In this document: positions 38,866 through 51,321 of the stretch, one piece after another | Layout: each line of letters opens with the position of its first letter | Position numbering within the stretch: the stretch's first letter is position 1 | Assembly: GCA_003993805.1 (NCBI GenBank) | Contig: RSEF01000031.1 | Coordinates: 57,760,190-57,824,189, forward strand | Source: Himantopus leucocephalus | Taxonomy: Eukaryota > Chordata > Aves > Charadriiformes > Recurvirostridae | DNA length: 64,000 nt | Direction of reading: 5' to 3' | Notes under the pieces: model-generated | Seen by the model: the letters and a program-made list of their open reading frames with translations, nothing else | Told to the model about the DNA's origin: nothing | Database searches by the model: none | Program-made: the position numbers and the translations under genes

Positions 38866-38930
38866 ACCAAAAGGTTTTGTTGCATCCATTAGATGTAGCT
38901 CATCTAATGGATGCAACAAAACCTTTTGGT
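38866..38930. repeat. Perfect 30-bp hairpin with 5-nt loop
   Basis: The left arm 38866-38895 (accaaaaggttttgttgcat and catccattagatg overlapping it) is followed by the loop tagct (38896-38900) and an exact reverse complement at 38901-38930. All 30 positions pair. With a 4-base bulge the pairing can run on through five more bases (attct on the left with agaat on the right). No transposon ends or flanking duplication are visible. A recent template-switch mutation, a cloning or assembly foldback, or a young hairpin RNA could each give this. Confidence 0.97.
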
Positions 38931-40919
38931 TTATAGAATTTATAGAATTCCATTATTTTAACTATCTATTAAACAATTCTAAATGGACCAACTTTAATTC
39001 TCCTTCAAATCTTACATTTATGACTTCAATTTTATGGATTTATTCACTGAGCTGAGTTTTGAGTGTTCTGAACAGGTTCAACTAAAACTTACATTTTAAA
39101 TAAACACATAGTACACATTGTAAGTATGCACTTTGTTTTCTTCAAATTATACTGTTTATCTCAATGTATTATGGACTAGAATTTTTTCCTTGCTCTGCTA
39201 TTTGTGTTTGTCTTTTATGGATATAGCTGATTAAACTTCAATAACTTAACGATAGTGTTTATATTCTCCCTGTTGAGCCTTTATGTTTGATACATTTCAG
39301 ATTTGAATTTACTTCCAGACTGCAGAGAACTGGAATGTCTGTTTCAGAATTGTCTTCTGGCATTTTCCATGCTCTTTACATTTGTATTACCACTACTAGT
39401 TATTAACAGATTTAAAAAAGAGGAATTGGATGCTTCTCCATTTTTTATTTTCTCTGTTGCAGGAATCATAAAAATCTTTGTTTTATTGCATCTTTCCTAT
39501 GCTGTGAGCTCTGTGCTAAACCATTCCTTTAGTTCAGAAGAAAAGGATAATTATATTAACACTGAGCTGACAACGTGCGAATACTTCTCTACTCTTTTCC
39601 AAACAATTCACCAAACAATCTGCGACTGAGGACCACTAACAGCCATGTGGCAACCAGTCAAGTCAGCACTTCTTAAAGGTCAAAATTTTCCATATAGCTC
39701 AAATCAAAGCTGAGACTTTCAGTACCGCATACAGGGGCTTCATTTTCAAACGCAAGCATTCAGTTAGCTAAATATCTCTGGGTAAACTAGTAGGGACCAA
39801 TTCCTAGCATTGCGATGTGCATGTCCATCCCTCCTACCTGTCTGGACAGCCAGAGAAGCTGTGGAGCATTCCTGCTCCTCAGGGAAGAGGCTCTTTTGCT
39901 TGTAAAGTTGAGGAGGTGTTCAAACACCATGACTGCATTTTCAATTGCTCTGTGCTCAGCAACTTCTAGTCCAGTCCCCAAGAGGCAGACACGTGGGTTA
40001 TGTGGCACAGGTCCCTCTCTTCAGAGTAGTTTGCTAAATCTGTGTAAGGACTTCTAAACTATATAGTTTGGGGAAATACTGAGGGCCTTCCTGGTCACAC
40101 CCATACCACAAAGGATTTCTCTACCATCCCCAGTGTTAACAGCTTCCATATGTAAAGATCATTTGTCAACTACTTGGTCGTATTGTAGCAAAGGCAGCTA
40201 ATGTGTGACTGTGTTTATAGATTAATAGATTTTTTGGGGCCAGGGGAATTAAGTAGATTACTTCGGATTTTCTTCATCTCAGAAGTCATCCACTTACTCC
40301 TGGCTTGATGTCAAAAGCAGCTTATAATTGATGAAGCCTAAATTTCAAACAAGCATCCAGGCTTTTTTACATCAACTAACATTTTGGAAACAAACACATA
40401 CTAGTAGAGTGTACCTACATGAAACTTTGTTTGCTGTGACGTTTTATGTCCTAGTGACCGGAGCACACTATACAGAGCTAGACAGAAATGATCTCATCTC
40501 TGAATGAAAGCTGGAAGTAGAAAACAGCACTTAAGGGCAGTTAGTTGCAGCATCTACATATTCTGTTCGTGAAATCACAATACCCTGAAGGAAGAAAGTG
40601 AAAACTGGGGAGTTACCACAGGAAGACAAAGAATCTTCTTTCTCCTACTTCCTCATTAGCCTTACACAGCTCCCAGCTGTACCTTGCCACCTTTGAAATA
40701 CTTTTTTTTTTAATATGGCTACCATCTGACGAATGGCTTCTGGACATAGACAGCTCAATCTCTGCATGCTCAGTAGTTTCCATGGCAACAGGGAAGTCCA
40801 TGGCAGAACTCAACAGACCAATTAGAAAGTAAATAGTTATTGCATAGCTGGGATGCTTCCGCTAACTGAGGACTTCAAAAGAAAAGGTGGGTCCCTCTCA
40901 ATTACCCACCCTTCAGAAA
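38931..40919. other. No gene seen
   Basis: There is a short direct repeat ttatagaa/tttatagaa right after the hairpin. A 108-codon plus-strand frame at 39303-39629 is hydrophobic but has no recognisable family. The region around 39800-40060 is GC-richer and open on both strands, again without a domain. Confidence 0.5.
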
Positions 40920-41015
40920 GGTCTCATGAGAAACAAAAAAAAACCAGAAAAAACAGAGCCAGAGATGGAAAAGCAGACAAATACCCATTGAGAACTACAA
41001 GGGCATTGCCTTGAA

Positions 41016-42783
41016 GTGGTGTGGGCCTGCAGAGATGCACTTAGAAAAACAAAAGCTCAGCCTGAATTGAATTTGGCCAGAGATGTCAAAAACTACAAGA
41101 AAGGGTTCTTCAGGTACGTAAACCACAAACAGAAACAGAAGGAAAATATTGGCTCGCTGTTAAATAGGAAAGGTGAATTATTCACCAACAATGCTGAAAA
41201 GGCAGAGGTTCTCAACACTTCCTTCACCTCTGCCTTTACCAGCACTCTTGGGCCCCAGGTCTTGAGAACAAAAATCCAGGTTGATGCAAACACAGAGCCA
41301 CTGGCAGGGAAGGAAGAGTTAGTATGCAAACTATTATAGGAGTTTGACCCATACAAATCAATGGACCCTGATGTTATCCACCCAAAGGTGTTAAAAGAGC
41401 TGGCTGACATCATTGTGAGGCCGCTTTCCATAATCTTTGAGAAGTCTTGGAGACCAGGAGATGTCCCGGAAGACTGTAAGAAGGCTAATGTCACCCCATC
41501 TACAAGAAGGGCTTAAAGGAGGATCCAGAAAATTATAGGACCATCAATCTAACTTCAGTCCCTGGAAAAGCTATAGAATGAATCCTCCTGGGGGCTATCA
41601 CAAGTCAAATGAAGCATGTAAAAGCCAGCATGGATTCACCAAGCGCAAATCGTGCTTGACAAACCTGATCACCTTCTATGACAAAATAACCTGCTCAGTT
41701 GATGTGGGGTGAACGGTGGGCATTGTCCACCTGGATTTTTCCAAAGCTTTCGATATGGTTCCCCACAGCCTCCTCCTAGATACATTGATGTGTTACGGTC
41801 TAGACAAGTGGTCTGTGTGGTGGATGGGGAACTGGCTGACAGGCCACACCTGGAAGGTGGTGATAAATAGCTCCTTTTCAAACTGGAAACCTGTCACAAG
41901 TGGGGTCCCGCAGGGATCAATATTGAGCCCAACACTGTTTAATATCTTCATAAGTGATCTGGATGATGAGATCAAGTGCACCTGATGAAGTCTGCTGACG
42001 ATACCAAACTGAGTGGGGAAGTAGACACTTCAGAAGGGAGATCCACCCTGCAGGAAGACCTGGATAGGCTGGAAGAGTGGGCCAACAAGAACCTTACGGA
42101 GTTCAACCAGGACAAGTGTAAGGTCTTGCACCTGTGAAAACTTAATCCAGAAGTGCAGCACAGGCTGGGATCCACCCAGCTGGGGTGCAGCTCTGTGGAA
42201 ATGGACCTGGGAGTCCTGGTGGACAACAAGCTCAGTATGAATGAACAGTGTGCTGGCTGTGGCAAAGCAAGCCAACAGGATGCTGAGGTGCATCAACAAG
42301 GGTGTCATGAGCAGAGATAAAGAAGTCGTTCTCCCACTCAGCTCAGTGCTTGTCAGGCCACATCTGGAATACTGTGTTCAGTTTTGCTCCCCACTATAGA
42401 AAAAAAGATGTGGACGGGCTGGAGAGGGTCCAGAAAAGAGCCACCAAGGTGATCAAAGGACTGGGAAGCCTGCCATATGAGGAAAGCCTGAGGTTTTGTT
42501 CAGGATTGAGAGAAGGCAGCTTAGGGGAGACCTTACCACCATGTTCCAGAATTTAAGGTGTGTCTACAAAGAAGATGGAGACTCCTTTTTTACAAAGAGT
42601 CACATGGAAAAGAAGAGGGGTAATTGGTACAAGTTATTCCTGAAAAGATTCCAATTGGACACAAGAGGAAAATTTTTCACAGTGAGAACAATCAACCATT
42701 GGAATAATCTCCCCAGGGAAGTGGTGGATTCCCCATACTGGACACTTTTAAGATTCAGCTGGGCAGGNACTGGACACTTTTAA
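41016..42783 (+). pseudogene. CR1 ORF2 remnant with stops and frameshifts
   Basis: The broken reading frame covers the pre-RT linker, reverse transcriptase and C-terminus. The linker has ELNLARDVKNYKKGFFRYVN (41016-41339), then an in-frame TAG at 41337, then MDPDVIHPKVLKELAD. A frameshift follows near 41500. The RT core at 41716-41985 shows [16 protein letters not shown] and [20 protein letters not shown]. After another frame change near 41983 the catalytic box reads SADDTKLSG, with Ser replacing the usual Phe but both Asp kept. Further stops follow around 42135 and 42400. The C-terminal part includes LERVQKRATKVIKGLGSLPYE and GKFFTVRTINHWNNLPREVV. It cannot encode an active enzyme. Confidence 0.9.
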
Positions 42784-42799
42784 GATTCAGCTGGGCAGG
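42737..42799 (+). other. 31-bp duplication around a single N
   Basis: A 31-base segment starting actggacacttttaag is present at 42737-42767, then one N at 42768, then the identical 31 bases at 42769-42799. Two contig ends sharing an overlap that was not merged would give exactly this. It should be collapsed when this CR1 is compared with others. Confidence 0.93.
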
Positions 42800-42890
42800 G
42801 TGCCGGGCCATCTTGTCTAGACCATGATTTTGCCAAGAAAGGTTGGACCAGATGGTCCTTGATGTACCTTCCAACCTGGTATTCTATGAC

Positions 42891-45800
42891 AGCTTTGGGT
42901 TCTGAGTTTCCAGCCAGGTTTATGTCTTGGTCCTAGGTGTAGGAAAAAACAAGCGTTCACACAAACACGGAATCCCACCATATTAAAAACTGTCACTGAA
43001 ACAGATCCAGAAAGGGCTGAATATCTTGCAAAAGTGAGGAATGAACTGCCTTTCACTTAATCCTGAAAGCAGTATACATGCTCTTACTCCAACTATGGCA
43101 TGTGAACAGTGGCAATGTGCTAAACACTCCATTGAAGAACTGGGGAACAGACTTTTTTTCCCCATAGTCCTAATAGTTACAAAAATTAAACTGAAAGAAG
43201 GGGAAAGAGATGAAAATTAAATCTTTGTCTAGCAGCCACTCATTACTGACATAAATGGAAGGAGACTGAATTATTTGTCTGTACCTCCCATCTAACCAAT
43301 AGCAATGTCATGTATTCAGTGTGTCTGAGTACTTAGATTTCCTGGTCTCCTGGCCAGGCAACTTTCCTGCTGTGCCTATGTACAGTACCTCATCACCAGA
43401 AACGGGGCTGGCTGACAACTGAGACAACACAAGGATATTGCTAATAATTTGCAGGAAAGCTCTTCAGATACATTGTTTAAACATTTAAAAATTATCTAAA
43501 GGTGCATGTTCTGAGCATCTGACAAAGACTTCTTCCTGATGTGTGCAAAATCCAGTCAGATCAAGTGTAAGGATAAAGGAACACTTTGCAAAATAAATCC
43601 TAAAACCAGATATCTTAGAACAAGGACAGCCTGGGAAGATCTTTAGGTCAGCTAAGCACCTGACACACTGTAAAAAAGATGGGAAGGAGCATGACAGGTA
43701 ACACTTGGAAGGAACAGAGAAGAAAGGAGTGACTGCAGGAAGATCAGTTGTTCTCCGGGGTTTCCAAACCTCATTACAACAAAGAGAATAAACGTTCACA
43801 GTGAGAGAAAGACCTGCTCCATTGCCTTGGTTTGTGAAATGGGCATTTCCAGGCCTGGAGGAATGGGTGTCTCAGCTCAGCGGAGACTGCTGTTGCAGGT
43901 TGAGTGGTGTTCAGGAATGCCCTTTAGAAGACCACGGAAGAGGCAGCAATTTTTGGTGTGCTTGGTCAAAAATTGTTTCATGTTTATTTATACCAAACAT
44001 ACACACAAAGTCCTCTCGAGACCTACCAGAAGAAGGGAACTTTCCTTATTTCAAACAAAATTTAAAATCCTAATGAATTTCCAGTTAATGCTCTCTGTTA
44101 ACTTTGTCAGGCACTCCAAGGCATCTGGCACTATATAATCAGAACAAATTAATACTTTCACTCCCTTTTTATCAATTTCTATACTTTAAAGTAAGCTTTT
44201 ATAGATTAAACAAAAGCTATTTAACTTTCTCATTTGAGCTCAAACCTTTATTGCTAAGTCATTCTGTCCCTCCATTATACGTGACTTTGGTCTTTTTGTC
44301 AGCCAGTTAGACACTACCAAAAAGATTCAGATCATGCCAGCATGAAGGAAATTTCTTCCACAGTGATCTCTCAGATCACCACTGCCCTGAGTATATACAG
44401 AAGAAGATTATATTGCCTATATTTTCTTTATCAATGAACTCTGAAATCTCTAGCTACTTTGCTATATGATTGCCAAATAACCTTGGAAGAGAAATTAATA
44501 AAGATAAACAATGTCATTGAAAGAAGGCTGTTAACTGCAAGTAGCTCTTTAAGAGCGATTATTTATCACTAAATCACAAGAAAATATTAAAAGGTTACTA
44601 AGTCAATAGTAGATAAGTGCAATAAGAGTTTGAAGCTGTAGTCATTGAAGATTTTGATCGTTCACCATGCCAAGTGCAATCTTACCGCTGCCATCTCATT
44701 TACATTTTCAGTTCACACTGCCTAGGAAAAAAAATCCTCTTCAAACAAAGACATTTACAAATTCCTCTATGAACTTAAATATTTCCCCCTATAACATCTT
44801 CTTATATATTACTTGAAGTGGAGTATTTATCCACTCGCATCAGCTACTAATTATTTGTTTGCCCTGTGGCACCGCATCAAGGAATTGAAGCCACTATTGA
44901 TTCTTTGTGTTTGGCTCCATTCAAACCTGACTAAAATTGTGGTGCATGCCCCAAAGGCTGTACAATCTAAATCATGACAGTTTTTTTCCATTAATTTCAG
45001 TGATCTTTGCAGCAGATCCTTGGACTTCTTTTCAGATAAAATAGGATTTTATCAGCACAAGGTAAGGATCTGATTGACCAAAATGACTGGAGACAGTAAC
45101 AGGAATAAGGGCTTAACTCATCTTAATATTTTATCCCCACCACGCATTTCAAAGGGCTATTCTGCACACTTATGATTGATGTTTTATAGAGAGTTATTAT
45201 TGCCTGATGCAGCAGTAGCAAAGTGAACCAGTCAAAACCAGGACTAAACTAAATGCTCTGCAGACAGAAGGGACTGTGCCGCCCTAAAAACTTGTAATCT
45301 GTGCAAAGAATAGTCACAGGGTTTGTAAAAGTTTTCCAGTGAGGTAGCCCAAATAATGAAGATTTTTAAACTAACCCTGACCTTAGAGCATGACACTTAG
45401 CAAATTAGCCAGGAGACACTGACTTGCAATGTCTTAGCCTCAGTGATCAACCTGCAGGTAGTTTTTGAAAAAAATTGCCAAGAGCCATTTGATTGTTTGC
45501 AAGCACTAAGAGTGTGTAAGTTAAAAAACATGCATGTGGAGATAGCACAAATTTCATCCATGGTCAGTAGCACTCGGTGTCAGTCAAAATTAGAAAGTCC
45601 TTTTCATAGGGAAAGCTGGAGAAGTCAGAGATTACATATGCTGAAATCAAGAAACGTTGCTGAATTCAAGACATAAAGCTGGAATTACATAAAAATATTA
45701 GAAGAGGAGCTAAACAATTCAGATCAGAGAGGCAATTGAAAAAACTGATACAAATATGGTGGTTTTGCTAATATAGTTTCAAGAAAACATGAAAGAAATG

Positions 45801-47268
45801 AAAGCAAAAAAAGCCAGCAGTCCTTCAAAAAGAGCCAGTTAAATTGAACAGTTTTAAGATAACAGAATACACAGGGCTGGATAAGCTAGGTCAGGAAAAC
45901 CTTGAGAAAGGTTATCAAATTGAAAGCAGAAATCAAAGGAAATGATGATGAGGAAATGATGGCAAACCAGTAACTAGAGCCTTTTGGTCTCGAATGACCT
46001 TCAGGAGCTGCTTTTAAAATGCCCTGACCTATACACCCCACAGATCATATTAGCAGATACTGCTAAACTCTGACTATCGTTACCAAAACCAGTGCAAGAG
46101 TCAGCAGCATCATAAGAGGATTTTCTCTTCTGGGCACTTCATTTGAGCCAAAAAACCACATATTTGCTCACAAAAAGCAAGTTCTCATCGCAGATGCAAC
46201 TTGGCCCTTCAATAATTCACATTAGGCCCACAAGGGACTACACAAGACCATTATGTAAACAGTAGCATGCACTTATTTAGGGAAAAAATCATGTTGAGGA
46301 ACAAAACAATCAAAAACTTGCTCACAACAATATGCAAAGGGGAAATAAAGTAAGATTTGGGGAGTGGAGCACGGCAGTTAAGGCAGCAATGTCATTTCAG
46401 ACCATTAGTCTACAAGGATGGAAGTCAGGCACTGAAACAGTTTTCTCTTCCCAAACATCAAAATGCCTGAAAAGTTGAATAACTGATAAAAGAGCTAAGA
46501 GAGAGAAACATCAGTAAATTAAAAGTGCAAAAGGCACGTACTAGGAGTTGCTGCACCTTGCAGCCCGACACAGGCAACGCTGCCACAACTTAATGCCTCA
46601 GGTTCAACGGGTAGTGAGGCTCAACTTGCATTCCCCAAAGGTACACATATAGAAACACACCTGTGTAACACCTACATTCATGTATGTATAGCCAGAAACA
46701 CAGGCTAACATGGACAGAAAACAGTCAGTCTGAAGAACGAAGGCAGGCTCTCAGAGGGAGTGAGTACCACCATCCTTTCATATATGGGGAAAAAAGCACA
46801 GCGTCAGTATAAACGTTTTGTAGGATAATTTAGAAGTCAAAACCAAAGGAAAGTACACTGCCTTTTGTATGCTTGCAAGTCATTACCAAAGCAACAAATG
46901 ATAAATTTTCAACTAAAAACCAATGTTTCCTGTGCAGTGTCCTTTACAAATGAAAAACCTTTATGGGACATTGGGGTACAGGTTGTAAATACTGTATGGA
47001 AGATCACTGCATTTGCCTGTTGATGGCACTTTCGACTTATCAGAGAACTCTGCTTTTTAGAAAACCACAGATGTTTCCCTAGCTGAGGGGGAGAGCAGGT
47101 GAAAGGTTCCCGTTGCATCAGTGTGCTCGGATAATCTGGAGGAGGAGGGGGTATGAACAGCTCAGCCTTGGTATCTTCTGAAAAGGACAAGTGGCTCAGA
47201 CAAGCTGCAGGGTTTCATGTCTTTGATGCTGGTTTAATAGAACATAGATCCTACAGCTGTCCCAGTGT
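42891..47268. other. No gene seen; possible very old repeat near 44.9-45.3 kb
   Basis: AT-rich DNA without exons I can recognise. Two short stretches, ccccaaaggctgtacaatct at about 44950 and ccctaaaaacttgtaatctg at about 45282, resemble a phrase common in ancient amniote interspersed repeats. The match is too short to assign a family. The longest frames (about 104 codons) have no domain. Confidence 0.4.
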
Positions 47269-47363
47269 AAGTATTAATTGAATTTCCAAATTTCCAGCAA
47301 GTTAAATTAAATTTCCAACTTATTTCCAATAAGTACTAATTAAATTTCCAAATTTCTCAGAGA
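47269..47363 (+). repeat. Degenerate AATTTCC-rich tandem repeat
   Basis: The sequence aagtattaattgaatttcc at 47269 recurs as aagtactaattaaatttcc at 47331, a 62-base period over about 1.5 copies. A half-unit (aaattaaatttccaac) lies between. It is a local duplication of simple sequence. Confidence 0.85.
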
Positions 47364-50216
47364 GCTTGCTAAGTAACACTCAGAGTGCAAGGGAACTGTT
47401 AATACACCTAGCTCTGCTCTCCAACCCAGAAAAGACACAGTATTTGCTGAAATGACTGATGATAGAATAGACTTCCAATGGAGACACTGAATTGCTATGC
47501 TCATGCATGAAAACTATCCTGTAACACTGAAGAGGGCACTACCTCCCTCTCTGAGCTCTGGCTTCAGCTTCCCTCACGGAGGGCTGAGGGAAAACAACAT
47601 TTAGACCTGCTCAGGACTTTCTTTCTCTTCACAGCCCCGTAAACTGAAAATTATTCTTTTTCATTTGAATCTTACTTACTACACATAGCGGGTGACACAT
47701 GCCAGCATGGAGTGATGTATTTCTACAAAGCAGTTCAGAGCAGTTAATGAACATTTCTCACATCTCATTAATGAAATGCTGGCAATTACATTGACCACTC
47801 CCTTTTTTCCTAGCCAAGGCTGTCACTTCAAGAGCAGGTTCAGCCCTGACTCAGTGAGGGGAATTATGTGTTCTCACAGACAACCTGACTTCTCTTCTTG
47901 TCCTGTCCACCAATTTTTTTGGTTATGCCTTGTCATCCTTGTAGGGAACCACTTGTAGCTTCCTTTGGGCCTTAGTTTCAGGGCTGCAGAGCAGCCTCCT
48001 GCCAGGCGCACTGGCAGTGACAGGGAACATATCTCAGAGAAATTATGGGTGACATTAATCAAAAAGTCAGCCAATGGCAGACCTACCACAGAAACTGTCA
48101 TCCCAGTTATTGCAGGAACTGGGATCCAGGTTTCTTCTAGCCTGGCCCTGTCCTTTATGACACACAGACGTCAAAACAACCCTTTTTATTGGATTTGCCC
48201 AATAAATGCAGGAAAAACTTCTTTACAACGCTCAATCTCTTGGTTAACAATCAAGTCAGTGCAGTGAAATAGCCAGTTCAGAATGATGGTCTGGTATCCA
48301 CTGCTCATAACATGGCCATCATTTGAGGGGGGCTGCAGAAACTTATATATCTTATGACAGTCTCAACTTCCAAGTAAATATGATTCTAAAATACCAGAGT
48401 GACAAAAAATACTGCTGAGGGAAACACAAAGAAGTCACCATGTCATAGTATATAGTCATCACTTTGTGCAATGCTCATTGACTTGTATAAAATGCTGAAA
48501 CTTTATTCCCTGGTGAGAAGTTAAAGTGGTACACTCCTATTTATAGCGCCCCCACACACACACATAAAAAGAAAACCTATCAATCTGTACAGTGCAACTT
48601 TCATCTCATATTTCAGTCATCCTGAATATTTTTGGTTACAGAGAACAGAAATAGATTGCAAACTAATTAACTCATTGACTTGATTCTCCCATTCAAAATG
48701 TTGCCATCTTTTGGAAACAGCAGAGGACACAAAGGGTCATGCCTTATTACAGAACTCAGTGTACTGCACATATTTTGGGTTGCACTTTGGTTGCCTTGGG
48801 TGTCTTTTTCTTTCACAAAAAAATCCCTATAAATGCAACACATATAAATGATCTTGAGTTCCAGAAAGTTTATGCTCATTTTATGCAAATATTTAATCCT
48901 CTATTTTAATCCTCTATTAAATAAAACATGAGTTCATACTGTACTTACTGTCACAAGCACTTCATTAAACATGCTCTTAGTCATATTTAATGTAGTAGAA
49001 ATTGTTTGTTAAAGGACCAGATCAGTTAGCATCTATTGGATTAATTTTTGCAATCCCCACTAGCCAGGACGTGTGAACAATTTTCAGTTTCCTGGTCAGA
49101 CACAAAAATGGGAGAAAAAATTCTGAGAGCTGTAACGAAGTTACTCTTGAACAAATTTTGGAGAAGTTTTAATTAGATGTGGGAAAACCCAGTTCCAAAA
49201 TGCAATGTTGATATATAAATATTAAAATATACTTGTAGATGTTTAATTCATTAAATTTGATTAATTGTATAAACAAAAATGGAAACAGCACCGTTATGCA
49301 GTTTAATAAACTAGTATTTTTCATTTTTCCTTAGGACAGTCATCCAGCTAAACAGTCATACCACTCTAACAAGGTTTTCGCTATAGTCATTCTTGTTCCT
49401 CCAGGCCACACAGTTAATTTCCCAACTGCTCTCACTCTTTAAGGTACCCAGGAAAGAACTTCAGGATTCTCAAGAAATTTTTCTGCCCTAACTGCAGCAC
49501 TACACCTCTGAGAGGAAGAAGTGGATATTCATAGGTGTGTCAGTACTCTTGCCAAAGCAGAGACCTGATTCACCTACAAAGCACAGATGTACTAATAAGG
49601 ATAAAATTAATATTATCTTGCATTGCACCTGAATATCGGTGGAAATACTATAAAATGGCATAACAATTGCATGTAAGTTTTTTGTAATATGGTGAGCCAG
49701 GCACAATTTTAGATAAGGAAGTGAGCAGTGTGATCATCCAAAAGGCCACGGTGGGTAAAGTTACATGAGAAGGATGAATGGGAAGACAAAAGAGACCAAA
49801 ATAAGCAAACTAGTGAGCAGGAGAGCCTTGCCAAAAGGGGGGACAACTGTATAAATACAGGTGAGGAAGGAGAACTTGAGGAGAAAGAAAACAAATTCAG
49901 TTTAGTTCTGATTTTTCTCACTTAGTATCTCTCAAGCCTACTCACCTTGACCTCAGGACAAGCAACCATTAGGGTCTCCAGCCATATGGACTCACTATAT
50001 GGCATCAGCTTCATGGTACTGTAAAACCCACACCTAAGTTAGAATACAATTAAGTTAATAGTTTTGTATATGTACAGGTATTGATCAGTGCTGTGTAAGA
50101 GCTACCCATCAGCGCCAAGTGCATTGTTAATGAATGAATTCAATGAAGTTGAAAATTGGCCTGATTTTTCAGTCTTCTAAACCCTCCTATCACAGCAATC
50201 CCTAATTCCTGAGTTA
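47364..50216. other. No gene seen; one small tandem repeat
   Basis: AT-rich DNA. A 100-codon plus-strand frame at 47965-48267 has no domain. A cccccacacacacac run lies near 48548, and the stretch 49730-49900 is purine-rich. Confidence 0.5.
48892..48917 (+). repeat. 13-bp exact tandem duplication
   Basis: The unit tttaatcctctat is present twice in direct succession without mismatch. Confidence 0.92.
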
Positions 50217-50239
50217 TATAGGTATAGGTATAGGTATAG
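50217..50239 (+). repeat. (TATAGG)n, ~3.8 copies
   Basis: Three full tatagg hexamers and a partial fourth lie immediately beside the tail of the CR1 copy that enters the gap. Confidence 0.95.
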
Positions 50240-50240
50240 C

Positions 50241-50278
50241 ATCATAGAATCATAGAATTGTTAAGGTTGGAAGGGACC
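50241..50278 (-). mobile_element. CR1 3' end entering the gap from the left
   Basis: The bases atcatagaatcatagaatt and gttaaggttggaagggacc are the reverse complement of a CR1 3' end, with two clean tail repeats. The body of this minus-strand copy lies in the N run. Confidence 0.95.
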
Positions 50279-51278
50279 NNNNNNNNNNNNNNNNNNNNNN
50301 NNNNNNNNNNNNNNNNNNNNNNNNNNNNNNNNNNNNNNNNNNNNNNNNNNNNNNNNNNNNNNNNNNNNNNNNNNNNNNNNNNNNNNNNNNNNNNNNNNNN
50401 NNNNNNNNNNNNNNNNNNNNNNNNNNNNNNNNNNNNNNNNNNNNNNNNNNNNNNNNNNNNNNNNNNNNNNNNNNNNNNNNNNNNNNNNNNNNNNNNNNNN
50501 NNNNNNNNNNNNNNNNNNNNNNNNNNNNNNNNNNNNNNNNNNNNNNNNNNNNNNNNNNNNNNNNNNNNNNNNNNNNNNNNNNNNNNNNNNNNNNNNNNNN
50601 NNNNNNNNNNNNNNNNNNNNNNNNNNNNNNNNNNNNNNNNNNNNNNNNNNNNNNNNNNNNNNNNNNNNNNNNNNNNNNNNNNNNNNNNNNNNNNNNNNNN
50701 NNNNNNNNNNNNNNNNNNNNNNNNNNNNNNNNNNNNNNNNNNNNNNNNNNNNNNNNNNNNNNNNNNNNNNNNNNNNNNNNNNNNNNNNNNNNNNNNNNNN
50801 NNNNNNNNNNNNNNNNNNNNNNNNNNNNNNNNNNNNNNNNNNNNNNNNNNNNNNNNNNNNNNNNNNNNNNNNNNNNNNNNNNNNNNNNNNNNNNNNNNNN
50901 NNNNNNNNNNNNNNNNNNNNNNNNNNNNNNNNNNNNNNNNNNNNNNNNNNNNNNNNNNNNNNNNNNNNNNNNNNNNNNNNNNNNNNNNNNNNNNNNNNNN
51001 NNNNNNNNNNNNNNNNNNNNNNNNNNNNNNNNNNNNNNNNNNNNNNNNNNNNNNNNNNNNNNNNNNNNNNNNNNNNNNNNNNNNNNNNNNNNNNNNNNNN
51101 NNNNNNNNNNNNNNNNNNNNNNNNNNNNNNNNNNNNNNNNNNNNNNNNNNNNNNNNNNNNNNNNNNNNNNNNNNNNNNNNNNNNNNNNNNNNNNNNNNNN
51201 NNNNNNNNNNNNNNNNNNNNNNNNNNNNNNNNNNNNNNNNNNNNNNNNNNNNNNNNNNNNNNNNNNNNNNNNNNNNNN
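50279..51278. other. Assembly gap, exactly 1000 N
   Basis: A second placeholder gap of exactly 1000 N; the true size is unknown. Both edges are CR1 3' ends in opposite orientation. An inverted repeat of CR1 copies is therefore the likely reason assembly failed. Frames read through it have no meaning. Confidence 0.99.
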
Positions 51279-51321
51279 CCTTCCAACCTTAACAATTCCA
51301 TGATTCTATGATTCTATGATT
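51279..51321 (+). mobile_element. CR1 3' end leaving the gap on the right
   Basis: The bases ccttccaaccttaacaattc are followed by catgattctatgattctatg, a plus-strand CR1 3' end with its tail repeats. It is nearly the mirror of 50241-50278: the two share ccttccaaccttaacaattc before the tail. They probably belong to the same subfamily. Confidence 0.95.

Larger units (their letters stand above)
40920..42890 (+). mobile_element. CR1 LINE, 3' ~2 kb, 5'-truncated
   Basis: This is the longest CR1 copy in the window, on the plus strand. It runs from the linker between endonuclease and reverse transcriptase, through the reverse transcriptase, to the 3' end at ccttccaacctggtattctatgac. The left edge is fuzzy: CR1-like coding is clear from about 41016 and plausible from about 40920. 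The tail has a single ATTCTATG unit, so it is shortened. It also holds a single N at 42768 between two copies of a 31-base segment, almost certainly an assembly scar. The endonuclease and ORF1 are missing. Confidence 0.93.

Noticed and set aside
14631..48562. Three similar cccccacacacacac runs (14631, 17522, 48548) as a shared element
   Set aside because: The similarity stops at the simple-sequence run; the flanks are unrelated.
50258..51301. Frames of about 345 codons spanning the second gap
   Set aside because: Same artefact: nearly every residue comes from N, and the edges are CR1 3' ends without coding sequence.
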